Shown: positions 19,494-29,196, counted from the stretch's first letter. The stretch is DNA of 64,000 nucleotides from Cohnella cholangitidis (GCF_014107495.1 NZ_CP041969.1:2505501-2569500), one strand, 5' to 3'. Numbers and translations are program-made. Notes: a model not told the origin generated them from the letters alone.

Positions 19494-21247
19494 TCGTCAG
19501 TTGCGAACTGCCGAGTTAGCCGTAGAGATCCAAGGGGCGAGCTTCCGCTATCCCGGCGCTAACCGCCCATCCTTGAACGGGCTTGATCTTCAAGTAGGCA
19601 AGGGGCAGTTCACGGCCGTCATCGGGAGCAACGGAAGCGGCAAGTCCTCCCTCTGCAAAGCGCTGACCGGCCTGATTCCCCATTATTACTCCGGAGAGCT
19701 GGAGGGTATCGTTAAGGTTGAAGGGTCGACACCCAACAGACGTCGGTAGCCGAGCTCGCTTACCGGATCGGATACGTGTGCCAGGATTTCGAGAACCAGC
19801 TCGTGCGGCCGACCGTATGGGAAGAGACGATATTCGCGCCGATGAATTTCGGACATGCCGATTACGAGCAACGCGCGACCCGCATTTTGGAACGGCTAGG
19901 CATCTCCCACCTGAAGGATCGCTTTATTTGGCAGCTTAGCGGCGGGCAGAAACACATTACGGCGATCGCCGCGGCCTGTCTTTGGATCCCGACATCATTA
20001 TCGTCGACGAACCCGCCGCGGAGCTGGATCCGTTTCATGCGGAGAGTATCTATGCTTTATTGAAACAACTCAATGAGCGCGAGGGCAAAACCGTCATCGT
20101 CATCGAGCATCACACGGAATGGATCGCCAAATACTGCAGCGACGTCGTGCTTTTATCCGAAGGCAGGGTCGTCTGGCATAAGCCGGTCGAAGATGCATTA
20201 TCCAGCGTAGAAGAATTGCGGGCGCATCAGATTTTCCCGCCGCAGATTACGCAAATCGCCTATTCTCTAGATGTTAGACGCGAACAATCCCGTTATCCGA
20301 TTACTCTGGAAGAAGGGGCGGCTTCCTTTGCCGCCTTGGGCATTCAAGAGCGTAGGCCTTCTCCCGTACCTAAACCGGACTCGCCGTCTTTTAGAGAGCC
20401 CATCATTCGTTACGACAACGTGACGTACGTCTATCCGACTTTGGATAAAAAGGGCCATACCGTATTCGAGAAGCTTAGCTTGTCCATCCGCCCGGGCGAA
20501 CGGGTGGCGATCGTCGGAGGCAACGGAGCGGGCAAAACGACGCTGCTGCGAATGATGACCGGGCTCGTGAAACCTCAGCAAGGAGAACTGTATCTCTATG
20601 AACAATCCTTGCGCAAGCTCTCTCCGGAACAGACGGCAGGACAAGTCGCTTATATTTATCAGAAGCCGGAGAACATGTTCATCTGCGACAACATTCGCGA
20701 CGATATCGCCTACTTCCCGAAGGCGCGCAAGCGCGATTTCACCGAGCGGCTTACCGAACAGCTCCTGTCGCAGTTGCATTTGAATGAGCTTCAAAAGCGC
20801 GACGGAAGGCTTCTCAGCGGAGGACAGCAACGTAGGGCTTCCCTTGCGATCGGACTATCGATGCAGCCCAAGCTGCTCTTGCTGGACGAACCGACCGCCA
20901 GCCTGGACGTCGTTAGCCGCAAAGAGACGATCGGAACGCTCGAAAGGATAGGGGATACGATTCAAGCGGTCGTTATCGCAACCCACGACATGCAGTTGGT
21001 AGCCGAATGGGCCAATCGAGTGCTCGTCATGCATCACGGCAAACTCGTCGCCGACTTTTCACCCGAACAGCTATTCTCCCAAGAAGCTTATTGGAGCAAG
21101 TGGGGGCTGATGGCGCCTCAAGTCGTCGAGCTATCCGCTCGGCTTGGATGGACGCAGCCCGCGCTTAGCCCGGAACAATTCCTTGAACGCGCCGCTTGGC
21201 CTATTAAAGATGAGGATGCGGAGGTGAGACAAGTTGTCTCTTATTGA
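19486..21247 (+). pseudogene. ECF transporter duplicated ABC ATPase (EcfA-A' fusion), two single-base frame breaks
   Basis: Three successive frames make one protein of about 587 residues with two ABC domains. Domain 1: GSNGSGKSS (Walker A), then QDFENQ (Q-loop), LSGGQ and IIIVDEP. Domain 2: GGNGAGKTT, QKPENMF, LSGGQQRR and LLLLDEPTASLD, with the switch His in ATHDMQ. The first break is near 19727: adding one base gives V-E-G-L-D-T-Q-Q-T-S-V-A-E-L. The second is near 19972: adding one C to GCGGCC gives A-A-L-S-L-D-P-D-I-I-I-V-D-E-P. Both are single-base losses within highly conserved stretches, so assembly errors are likely; if real, the importer would be dead. The start ATG at 19486 overlaps the S gene; the stop overlaps the T gene. 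Confidence 0.8.
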
Positions 21248-22058
21248 AAGGTGGATGTCGCGGTTTACGCTGGAGCAATTGAAGATGACGTTGTTGCGCA
21301 CCGCATACGGGAATAAGAACACTTTTTTAAGCCGAATCGATCCAAGGGTGCTCCTAATCTGGTACGCCTTCTTTACGATCAGCCCTTGGTTCTTCTATGA
21401 CAGGACCGTCTTAGTCGCCTTATTCGCCGTTTCCCTGACGCTTGCCCTAACCTCTAGAGTCAGCGGCTTGATTCTATTCCTCATGGCGTTCAGCACTTTT
21501 ATGAACTTGGTGTATATAGGCGTACTGGCATTGTTTCTGGGAGGGAACGGAGAGGCCTTCCTAGCTTTGATCACTTTAACCTTGAAGCTGCTAATCATGG
21601 GCTTGGCGAGCGTGGCCGTGTTCACGAGCATCGATCCCGAGAAACTAAGCGACGCGTTGCTTGCCATGAAGGTCCCGGCCCCGTTCAGCTTCGGAATTTC
21701 GTACGGTTACCGCATGATCCCGATTCTAGTCGAACAGTACCAGGACGTATTCGCCTCCTATCGCATGCGAGGCGCTCCCCCGACCCGAAAGGGCTGGCTG
21801 TCTTGGAGAATCGGTTACTACTTCTGTAAAATATGCGTCCTCGCCTTCTATCCTACGTTGCTCAATACGGCCAAACGGGTCCGAACTACGGTCGAAGCGC
21901 TGGAAATGCGAGGATTCACGTATACGCTGGTCAGCGGAGACGCCCGCAGGCTGAAGCTGTCCCGGATGTCGGTGCGTCCCATCGACGGTCTCTTCTGCCT
22001 GTTGACGATCTTCTACATCGCAGCCGCCGTTTGGGCCAGTAAGATCTATTCCCTATAA
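21234..22058 (+). CDS. ECF transporter transmembrane (T) component
   Basis: 274 residues, about five or six membrane segments, with the EcfT signature of short Ala-Arg-Gly motifs: SYRMRGAPPTRKGW and ALEMRGFTYT, which couple to the two ATPase domains. It starts with TTG at 21234 behind GGAGGTGAGACAAG and overlaps the ATPase end by 14 bases, indicating translational coupling. Third gene of the ECF operon. Confidence 0.82.
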   Translation: MSLIERWMSRFTLEQLKMTLLRTAYGNKNTFLSRIDPRVLLIWYAFFTISPWFFYDRTVLVALFAVSLTLALTSRVSGLILFLMAFSTFMNLVYIGVLALFLGGNGEAFLALITLTLKLLIMGLASVAVFTSIDPEKLSDALLAMKVPAPFSFGISYGYRMIPILVEQYQDVFASYRMRGAPPTRKGWLSWRIGYYFCKICVLAFYPTLLNTAKRVRTTVEALEMRGFTYTLVSGDARRLKLSRMSVRPIDGLFCLLTIFYIAAAVWASKIYSL

Positions 22059-22088
22059 ATAACTCTTCACGCGAAAGGATGCTCCTAC

Positions 22089-22826
22089 ATGTATATCGAT
22101 TTTCATACCCATACGAAATTGAGCAAAAAAACCGATTTCTCCCTCAGCTACTTCTACCGAATGATCGGCGCGGCACGAAAAGCGGGGTTGCACGCAACGG
22201 CGTTAACCGAGCATTTCAACACCCGCAACTTTCACGAAATATACGACACCTTGGATCGCGAGCTTCCTTATCGGGATCACTATTACGACGTGGACGGCTT
22301 CCGCGTATTCTGCGGCATCGAGATGGACATTCGGGAGAAAGGCCACATCCTGCTCATCGGAGAACGGTCGGAAATACGCGCCATCCAGCAGAAGTTCGCC
22401 CATAACAAAGACAAGGATACGTTCCCGCACGGCCAAGACTTGTTCGACTTTGCGGATCGATATAACGTATTGAAGATCGGAGCGCACCCTACCCGCCGCT
22501 CTACGCCTTTGACGCATCTGGACCCTTCCCTCTTGAACCGCCTCGAGTTTCTGGATCTGAACGGAAGGGAAACGCGCACTCGCGCGGAACTCGAAGCATT
22601 CGCGCAGCAGCTGGGCAAGCCGATCGTAGCCGGCAGCGATTCCCACCACCCGATTCAATTCGGCTCCGTCCGCAACAACTTCCATCGCGATTGCAGGACG
22701 ATCGACGACATTCGCTGCTGCGTGCACGAAGGTCTTTATAGTATCGAGGTTTCGCCGATCATCGGATTGAAGGTATCCGCCGCGAAGATGATCAAGAGAA
22801 CGATCAAGCTGATGGGTCGAGCTTAA
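22089..22826 (+). CDS. PHP-domain phosphoesterase
   Basis: 245 residues with the metal-binding set of the PHP family: DFHTHTKLS at the N-terminus, ALTEHFN, GIEMDI, KIGAHP and the C-terminal AGSDSHHP. Such proteins are metal-dependent phosphoesterases (for example histidinol-phosphatase-like enzymes). Placed directly behind the ECF T gene on the same strand, it probably dephosphorylates a metabolite linked to the imported substrate (inference). The ATG at 22089 follows CGCGAAAGGATGCTCCTAC. The last 23 bases overlap the convergent amidohydrolase. Confidence 0.82.
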   Translation: MYIDFHTHTKLSKKTDFSLSYFYRMIGAARKAGLHATALTEHFNTRNFHEIYDTLDRELPYRDHYYDVDGFRVFCGIEMDIREKGHILLIGERSEIRAIQQKFAHNKDKDTFPHGQDLFDFADRYNVLKIGAHPTRRSTPLTHLDPSLLNRLEFLDLNGRETRTRAELEAFAQQLGKPIVAGSDSHHPIQFGSVRNNFHRDCRTIDDIRCCVHEGLYSIEVSPIIGLKVSAAKMIKRTIKLMGRA

Positions 22827-23967
22827 ACAGCAGCTTATTCATTTCATGGCGGCTCAACGTTGCGGGATCGATGCCCGCTTCCTTGCTGCCGCCAAGCTTC
22901 TCTAACCGCTCCAACTGCGTCTTGGTCGGGCGCTGGGCGTCAATGATTCGCTGGAAGTTGTCGCTCGCGACCTTCTTCCTCGTTTCGGGCTTCAACAGAT
23001 CGATCGTCTCGTACATCGCCGGAATCGCTTCGTCGTAGGTCATGTCGAATGCTCCGTCGGTGCTCAGGAAGAAGCGGTCCGGGTACTGCTCGATAAGATC
23101 GATATAAGATTCCGTTTTGTACGGACTGCTAGCATTATAGGACGTAAAACCCGCAAAAAAATCGATATAGAGGTTCGGATGAGCTTTCAGCAGTTTCCCG
23201 ATCGAATCAGCGTCCTGATAAACGTTGGCATGCCCGAATATAAACAGAGTGTCCGGATATTGCTCCAACGCCTCTTCCAGCTTCTGAACCGGCAACCCGT
23301 TGGGCGGATCGATATGGAGCAGGATCGGAGCGTCGTATTCGGCGCACAGCTCGTAAACCTTAGGCAGATTGCCGTCCATTGGGTCGTTCGCTTTCCAAAT
23401 CACCTTAGAAACTACGGGCGAGTGAGTCGAAGCCGCGACCGTTTCGCCCACTCCCAAATAGCCGTTCTCCAATTGATTGCGTACGGTTTCCAGCCCTTCG
23501 GGCTCGTTCATGTCAAACCCGGAGAAGAACGGATAAATCCGATCCGGATAAGCGCGATATGCTCCCCAAGCAAGCGCATCGGTGATCTTCGCCGATGGCT
23601 CCGATACATTTCCGAAAAGAACGATTTTGTTCACGTGATAACGGTCCCATGCAGAGAAACTCAGCAAGTATTTGTTGGCATCGTGATTATGTACGTCGAT
23701 CACCCCAAGATCGGCATATTTGTCGGCCAGGGCTTGTTTCTCTAATCTCGCTTGTTTCTTCGGATCTTTCGACTCGACCGGCTCCGATACGTCCGCGGAT
23801 GCCGTCTGCGACTCGGTCGGGCGCTCGCTCTCCATCGCCTGAGTCGCCGCAGGACCCGGATCCTTACTTTGATCGTACAATCGAATGCCGTATACCAATA
23901 ACCTCACTGTTATAAGCAGGATCACAACCGCTAGCACCTTTCCCCGCCAGTTCGAATGTTCCGCCAT
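22804..23967 (-). CDS. Membrane-anchored amidohydrolase family protein
   Basis: 387 residues. An N-terminal membrane anchor (KVLAVVILLITVRLLVYGI) is followed by a Pro/Ser/Glu-rich spacer and then a TIM-barrel amidohydrolase-2-like domain with VIDVHNHD (metal HxH), LGVGETVAAS, ILLHIDPP, FIFGHAN and FLSTDGAFD (late Asp). Orientation places the enzyme outside the membrane. Related domains hydrolyse or decarboxylate small aromatic or cyclic substrates; no substrate can be named. The start at 23967 (MAEHSNWRGK) puts few residues before the anchor; the frame is open to 24009. Confidence 0.72.
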   Translation of the reverse strand: MAEHSNWRGKVLAVVILLITVRLLVYGIRLYDQSKDPGPAATQAMESERPTESQTASADVSEPVESKDPKKQARLEKQALADKYADLGVIDVHNHDANKYLLSFSAWDRYHVNKIVLFGNVSEPSAKITDALAWGAYRAYPDRIYPFFSGFDMNEPEGLETVRNQLENGYLGVGETVAASTHSPVVSKVIWKANDPMDGNLPKVYELCAEYDAPILLHIDPPNGLPVQKLEEALEQYPDTLFIFGHANVYQDADSIGKLLKAHPNLYIDFFAGFTSYNASSPYKTESYIDLIEQYPDRFFLSTDGAFDMTYDEAIPAMYETIDLLKPETRKKVASDNFQRIIDAQRPTKTQLERLEKLGGSKEAGIDPATLSRHEMNKLLFKLDPSA

Positions 23968-24112
23968 CGCGTCGATTCCCCGTTTCTTCCTTGGATATAT
24001 ACATGCCAATTATACCTTTTAGTGGAAAAGTAGGCGATGGTTATCTACGTACCGTTCTCATGCCGCTATTCCACGTTCTCTCACCCAAATACCGGAAATA
24101 ACGGCACCGCGT

Positions 24113-25708
24113 GGTTACTACTTAGGTAGTCCTAAACCGAAACTGTCCACGAAGAACGGATATGAGTGAATCATGCAAAGGAAGAGATTGTTTCAGAAGT
24201 GTGGAAATAAACCCGCGAATACTGGCAAACTGCTTTCCGCCAAGAGCCGTCCGAAAGCATCCGGATATTTTCTGTTTCACTTTGGACATGCGAATATCGC
24301 GTTCTGCCTGGTTGTTATCGAAAGGAATACGCACATCATAAAGAAAGCGAAGAATCGCCCCTTTGTGTTTTATGAACCGATGTCCAAGATTTGCCGCTTT
24401 GCTCTTGCATTTTCGTCCGCGAGGCCCTGTTTTCTCAGGCACCAGATCTTTGGCCCATTCCGTTTTCCCTAACGCCAAAATGTCGTCGTATTGCTGGTCG
24501 ATCTCGGCGAGGACTTTATCCGACAAAGGGATACCAGCAATTCGTGCCTCTTTGGCCAACCCCCAGCTTCGACGAAGCAGCTCTTTCATGTCGACGGGCC
24601 ACTGGTGCTTATCGTGATCAGCAATCCCCTGGCATTCCCGCATGAGATGCGCGTTACACAAAGCGTGGGAATACTTGAAGTCTGATTTGAAATAGGCCGT
24701 GCAACAGTCATGAACCACAATTCCGGTGTAAGTGGGCAATACACCCATTTCTACGATTGCTGGCCCGCATCGCTTCTCGTTCATATGCAGCAACGTCCAT
24801 TTGGCGCTCGAATGCGTATGAAGATGCTGCTGTTTCCCATTCAAACGCATGGGCGTTTCATCGCAATGGATGAAAGGCTCGTTGCGAAGATGCGCTTGAA
24901 TCAACGGCTCCTGTTCTGCTATACAGTTTGCCATGCTCTTCAGTTGTTCAAGCAAGGTCTTTTGGCTAGGGCGATACCCGGTCAGATCGAAAAAGAATTG
25001 TGTAATGCGTTGCAAGGGCAGCAATTGATAGCCGCTCAAATAAGCCGTCCATGCTGCGAAGCTATCCCCATACTGTACAGGTGCCTTCACCGCAGCAGGA
25101 AACTCGGCCCGTTGCAACGTGTGGCAGCACGGGCAGCGCTTTTCTTCTACGCGATGTTCGGTGGTAACAAGCGGAGTGAGAGGTAAGTCAAGTACTTGTC
25201 TTTTGATCCAGCCTTGCACAGGCACATCCGCTAAGGAGAGCTTGCAGTTCTTGCAAGCAGGCAAAGCATGAACGATGACTTCGTCAGGCACCAGGCTAAA
25301 ACGAAGCGTGTGGCCTTCGTGCCCCTTGGGCGCTCCTTTGTTACCCCCAGGCTGACGCAGATTGTTCTTTTTTCGCAGTCCGTCACTCGATGGCGGTTTG
25401 CTGCTGTTATTGCTATTTTGACCAAGCTGTCGTTCTAACTCGTGCACACGCTTCTCTAATTTATTAATTTGAACAGCTTGTGTTTCTACCATTTCGGTCA
25501 GTTTCTCATTTTGTGCCAGAAGCGCAGAGATGAAGCCTGCAATCTCGGTATCCCCTTTACTCACATGTAATACCTGTTGCGGAGTTAGCTTCATTGTTCT
25601 TGCTCCCTTCACAGATTCTATATAAGAAATACTTCTACATGCAGCACCAAAAATCCTTTAAAACAGAAAAAAAGTCTCCTTTGGATTAAGGAGACCTAAG
25701 TAGTAACC
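24113..25708 (-). mobile_element. IS66-family insertion sequence (transposase-only type)
   Basis: 15-bp perfect terminal inverted repeats GGTTACTACTTAGGT at 24113-24127 and its complement at 25694-25708 frame one transposase gene. The sequence CACCGCGTG is present on both outer sides (24105-24113 and 25708-25716), consistent with the 8-bp target duplication usual for IS66, with one base shared with the end. No tnpA/tnpB accessory genes are present, as in the ISBst12-like group. It inserted into a 51-bp tandem repeat. Confidence 0.9.
24122..25612 (-). CDS. IS66-family transposase
   Basis: 496 residues, apparently full length. The N-terminal coiled coil (AQNEKLTEMVETQAVQINKLEKRVHELERQ, given here as 20 or fewer in parts) and the LGQNSNNSSKPPSSDG motif are diagnostic for IS66. 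A zinc-ribbon-like CKNC...CPCCHT follows, then the catalytic core with HCDETPMRL, HDCCTAYF and late NNQAERDIRMSKVKQKISGC, in which the E of the DDE triad lies. The start is at 25612 or the internal MKLTPQQ at 25594. The gene looks intact, so the element may be active. Confidence 0.92.
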   Translation of the reverse strand: MKGARTMKLTPQQVLHVSKGDTEIAGFISALLAQNEKLTEMVETQAVQINKLEKRVHELERQLGQNSNNSSKPPSSDGLRKKNNLRQPGGNKGAPKGHEGHTLRFSLVPDEVIVHALPACKNCKLSLADVPVQGWIKRQVLDLPLTPLVTTEHRVEEKRCPCCHTLQRAEFPAAVKAPVQYGDSFAAWTAYLSGYQLLPLQRITQFFFDLTGYRPSQKTLLEQLKSMANCIAEQEPLIQAHLRNEPFIHCDETPMRLNGKQQHLHTHSSAKWTLLHMNEKRCGPAIVEMGVLPTYTGIVVHDCCTAYFKSDFKYSHALCNAHLMRECQGIADHDKHQWPVDMKELLRRSWGLAKEARIAGIPLSDKVLAEIDQQYDDILALGKTEWAKDLVPEKTGPRGRKCKSKAANLGHRFIKHKGAILRFLYDVRIPFDNNQAERDIRMSKVKQKISGCFRTALGGKQFASIRGFISTLLKQSLPLHDSLISVLRGQFRFRTT

Positions 25709-25856
25709 ACCGCGTGCCGCTATTCCACGTTCATCCACCCAAAACCCTGAAATAACGGCACCGCGTGCCGCTATTCCACGTTCCCCCACCCAAAACCCTG
25801 AAATAACGGCACCGCGTGCCTCTATTCCTCGATGCTGGCTTCCTCAGTTCGCAACA

Positions 25857-25903
25857 AAAAAAGACCATCCCAAGAGCCGCCGCGGCTCCATGAGACAGTC
25901 TCT
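25857..25903 (-). terminator. Terminator of the DUF3900-like gene
   Basis: The minus strand has a GAGCCGCGGCGGCTC core stem extended by AGACTG.../...GGTCT pairing and followed by seven T. Confidence 0.65.
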
Positions 25904-25909
25904 ATCCTT

Positions 25910-27061
25910 TTAATCCAGTGCCGGCGCTTCGCCGCTCGCCCGTCTGCGAACTCCGTTGCCTAACCGGCGCATCACTTCCTGCATCTCTTCCGGATGCAGC
26001 AGCTCGATCGGCGACACTCCCTTATCGAACTGAAAGTTATCCCCTTCGATCAGGACGATATATCGCCCGTTCATTCGCGCGATATGAATGTTGTTGCCGT
26101 AATCGTCCATATGCCCCTTGATCAGCACGTCGTCCAACTTGAATTTGAGCTCAAGATCGGGCTGCAGCTCCACGATTTGCTTCGTGGCCTCCACGACGTG
26201 CTCATGGGTCCACTTTTCCTGCAGCTCGCGTTTCTCCCCTGCCGCCCACACGTCGAACTGCTGCTTCTCTTGCCTCATCGCGACGACTTCTTCCGTCTCC
26301 GCGACTTCTTCCGCATCTTCGGTGTGATAATACGGAATATCCGCGCCCTGCCATTTGGTCTCCATATACTGATTGACCATCTCCATCACCTGATCGGCGA
26401 CGATTTCCGGCTTCGACTTCTCGTAACTGACGTATTTCAAAAAATCCTCGAAATACCTGGCATGGGAGGCTTGATGGATTTTCAGTTCCCACTCCTCCAG
26501 CATCCCCTCTTCCGGCATGTGCGGGTACTGGATCGATTTGATGTTTTTCGCGTTAATCGCCATCTCCACTTGAGAGATCAAGCTTTTCTCGTCGGATACC
26601 CGCGCGATCTTCGTTTCGAAATCGCATTTGAACAAGAAGAGAAACGGATCATCGTACAACTCGTTCAGCTTGGCCGTCGCCAAGACGAACGCCCCTCCCC
26701 TTACCGAGTTCGTATCCATGTAGATCCGCAAAAGATCATCGCCGCAGTTATGAAACTCCGCCTTATCCGCCGCGGTCCTCAACCGTTGGAACAAATTATA
26801 GTTGGGATTGCTCGTCAAATCGTGGCCGGGCTCGACGATGAATCGCCCGATCTTCGTCGGCACCTGTTCGGATACGGCGTTGATCTCGGCTTTTCTTTTG
26901 GCGATTCGCTTGAACTCTCCGTCCAAGAAAACCTTCAATTCGCTATCTTGGTACTCCTCATGCGTAAGCGTCTGATAATGCTTGTATTTCTTAGGGCCAT
27001 CCGGATCGGAGCCCTCATTCTGAATAACGAAGAACGATAAATATTGAACGGCAAATTTCAT
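25910..27061 (-). CDS. DUF3900-like conserved protein
   Basis: 383 residues, soluble and acidic, no signal peptide. The N-terminal MKFAVQYLSFFVIQNEG and the stretches KYKHYQTLTHEEYQDSELK, FIVEPGHDLTSNPNYNLFQR, SVRGGAFVLATAKL, IQYPHMPEEGMLEEWELK and HQASHARYFEDFLKYVSY match my recollection of the Bacillus DUF3900 family, whose function is unknown. A weaker alternative is a nucleoid-associated 37-kDa-type protein. The C-terminal 25 residues are basic (VMRRLGNGVRRRASG). Transcribed alone, with its own terminator. Confidence 0.6.
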   Translation of the reverse strand: MKFAVQYLSFFVIQNEGSDPDGPKKYKHYQTLTHEEYQDSELKVFLDGEFKRIAKRKAEINAVSEQVPTKIGRFIVEPGHDLTSNPNYNLFQRLRTAADKAEFHNCGDDLLRIYMDTNSVRGGAFVLATAKLNELYDDPFLFLFKCDFETKIARVSDEKSLISQVEMAINAKNIKSIQYPHMPEEGMLEEWELKIHQASHARYFEDFLKYVSYEKSKPEIVADQVMEMVNQYMETKWQGADIPYYHTEDAEEVAETEEVVAMRQEKQQFDVWAAGEKRELQEKWTHEHVVEATKQIVELQPDLELKFKLDDVLIKGHMDDYGNNIHIARMNGRYIVLIEGDNFQFDKGVSPIELLHPEEMQEVMRRLGNGVRRRASGEAPALD

Positions 27062-27234
27062 AATAAGCTCCCATTCGACGAGTAGGTTATCGTAGATCTA
27101 TCGTAAATCCTAACCGAATATTATCAGGTTAATTCCGGCGCGACAACCCTTGAAAAAGTGTTCCCTATTCTATCGAAAGCCCCCTAAGCAGATATGATAT
27201 ACTCTTTCTGAAAATATTCGTGGGAGTTGAGCCC

Positions 27235-29196
27235 GTGCCCGATTGGTCCTACCAAACGTTATTCCGCCCTCTATTATTTCGGTTGCCCTCAAGGGCAGCG
27301 CGAAGCCTGACCCTCCATGCGATGAGAAGGGTTAGCCGAGTTCCCGGCGGAACGTTGTTGATTAAAACATTAGGCCATATGGAGCCATCGCCGTTGCTTG
27401 AAGGACGAGTTGCGGGAATTCCCGTGCCTACGCCCGTCGGATTGTCCGGAAACGCGGATCCGCAAGGAATCGCCCCCAAAGCCCTTTCCCAGTTCGGCTT
27501 CGGTTTCATCGAGATCGGACCGGTTACCCTGCAACCCGTTCGCAATTCGGATCCCATAGACAATCAATGGCGACGGGAAACGATCGTTTATCCCTGCGAG
27601 TACGAGAACGACGGATTGGAGAACATGCAATCGCGCATCGATAATCCCGACCACCGGTTGCCCCAATTCGTACGAATTGCGCCGATGCCGGGCAGCACTG
27701 TCGAACAAGCGGTCAATCAAATTCAACGCCTTCTGACGTCCTTATCCTCGTCGCAAGTCGCGGGTTTCTATATCGACGTCTTAACGAATTCCAGAACGCT
27801 TGAACATAATCTCTACTTGCTTCAACAAATTTCCGAAGCGGCCCGAACCTATTGCGAGCTCAAGCGGAAGCCATTATTTCTTTACGTTCCTCTGGATTAT
27901 CCGGAACCTTGGCTCGAACAAGCGCTAACCGGGACGGATTTGTCTCCATGGTCAGGTTACTTGATCGGGAATGCCCTGCATGATAATAACGATGACAACT
28001 GTGGTGTTAGGGTAGGACGAACTAGTTCCGCCACCGCCTGCGCGTTATCCAAAATCGGGCTGCTGAAAGCCCATGCGCCCAAGGAAAGCTTCATTAAAGC
28101 ATCCGCCGCCATCCATGAACCGCAAGACGCGTTGGATATGCTTCATGCCGGGGCCGACAATATACTTTTGAACAGCGGTCTTGTATATGCCGGACCAGGA
28201 CTGCCCAAGCGGGTCAACGAAGCGATTATTTATGACCGAATTAAAGAAGCCACGTTACCGGAACCCCCTTCGTTCTGGAAACACTGGGGTTGGATGACGT
28301 TGCTCGGAATCGGCATGATCATCGGCGGAATCATCGCTTGGCTAATCGCGGAATCGTCGGTCGTGCTGCCCTACGATGAAGCTTATTTAGGTATGTCGCG
28401 CCTTGAGCTGCAACGGATTAACGAGCATCTTCTGCACTTTATGTCCCATGACAGGATCACTTTGGCGGGGACGATGATCTCGATCGGCATCCTGTATTAT
28501 CATCTGGCCAAGAACGGGCTGAAATTCGGCCTGCACTGGGCGCGAACCGCTCTAATGGTTTCCGGCATCGTCGGTTTCCCCAGCTTTTTTCTCTATTTAG
28601 GGTACGGATTTTTCGATCCGATCCACGCCGCGGCCGCAGCCATCCTATTCCCGATGTTCCTGCTCGCGATGCGCGGAAATCCGGATCGACCGTCCCGCGC
28701 CCCCGTTAATTTGCGCAATAGCCGCGAGTGGCGGCTGGCCATGTGGGGACAGCTATGTTTCGTTTCCTTAGGCATCGCTCTTAGCATAGGCGGAATCGTC
28801 ATAGCTACCGTCGGGGTAACTAACGTATTCGTCCCGCAGGATCTGGCTTTCATGAACGTCACTCGGGAGCAACTAGACGCAGCCAACCCGAAGCTGATTT
28901 CGCTCATCGCCCATGATCGCGCAGGATTCGGAGGAGCCTTGTTCTCCAATGCCGTCATGCTGCTCGTACTTGCGTTATGGGGACTGCAACAATATCAACG
29001 TTGGCTTTGGTGGACGTTGCTCGCAGGCGGTTCCCCCGCATTCATAGCCGGCTTGAGCGTTCATTATCATATCCGTTATACGGATTTCCTCCACTTGTTG
29101 CCCGCCTATTTCGCGTTCGCCCTCTATATTGCGGGCTTGATCTTGCTCTACCCTTATTTGATGAAAAATGACAAACCAATTACAAACGTAGCATGA
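27235..29196 (+). CDS. Dihydroorotate-dehydrogenase-like domain fused to a duplicated membrane module
   Basis: 653 residues. Residues 1-330 follow class-2 dihydroorotate dehydrogenase: LFRPLLFRLPSRAARSL, VPTPVGLSGNADPQGIAPKAL, FGFGFIEIGPVTLQPV, ENDGLENMQSRI and, late, AGADNILLNSGLVYAGPGLPKR. The catalytic NxSSPNT-like loop is not seen and the glycine pair that binds FMN phosphate reads KASAAIHEPQDA, so activity on dihydroorotate is doubtful. Residues about 350-650 hold eight hydrophobic segments in two copies of one module; each begins with a D-E-A-Y-L-G-M-S-like or D-L-A-F-M-N-V-T-like loop, then an L-hinge and a conserved HDR (SHDRITLAG, AHDRAGFGG). The start GTG at 27235 has GGGAG eight bases upstream. 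No pyr genes are nearby. Confidence 0.72.
   Translation: MPDWSYQTLFRPLLFRLPSRAARSLTLHAMRRVSRVPGGTLLIKTLGHMEPSPLLEGRVAGIPVPTPVGLSGNADPQGIAPKALSQFGFGFIEIGPVTLQPVRNSDPIDNQWRRETIVYPCEYENDGLENMQSRIDNPDHRLPQFVRIAPMPGSTVEQAVNQIQRLLTSLSSSQVAGFYIDVLTNSRTLEHNLYLLQQISEAARTYCELKRKPLFLYVPLDYPEPWLEQALTGTDLSPWSGYLIGNALHDNNDDNCGVRVGRTSSATACALSKIGLLKAHAPKESFIKASAAIHEPQDALDMLHAGADNILLNSGLVYAGPGLPKRVNEAIIYDRIKEATLPEPPSFWKHWGWMTLLGIGMIIGGIIAWLIAESSVVLPYDEAYLGMSRLELQRINEHLLHFMSHDRITLAGTMISIGILYYHLAKNGLKFGLHWARTALMVSGIVGFPSFFLYLGYGFFDPIHAAAAAILFPMFLLAMRGNPDRPSRAPVNLRNSREWRLAMWGQLCFVSLGIALSIGGIVIATVGVTNVFVPQDLAFMNVTREQLDAANPKLISLIAHDRAGFGGALFSNAVMLLVLALWGLQQYQRWLWWTLLAGGSPAFIAGLSVHYHIRYTDFLHLLPAYFAFALYIAGLILLYPYLMKNDKPITNVA

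Larger units (their letters stand above)
24062..25830. repeat. 51-bp tandem repeat (three units plus partial), split by IS66
   Basis: Units at 24062-24112, 25716-25766 and 25767-25817 and a decaying partial unit from 25818 are near-identical and exactly 51 bases long. Each begins GCCGCTATTCC and ends GGAAATAACGGC-ACCGCGT (or GAAATAACGGC), so the unit ends are inverted repeats that can fold into a stem of about 11 bp. The IS66 element lies at the boundary between the first and second unit. No function is known. Confidence 0.8.
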
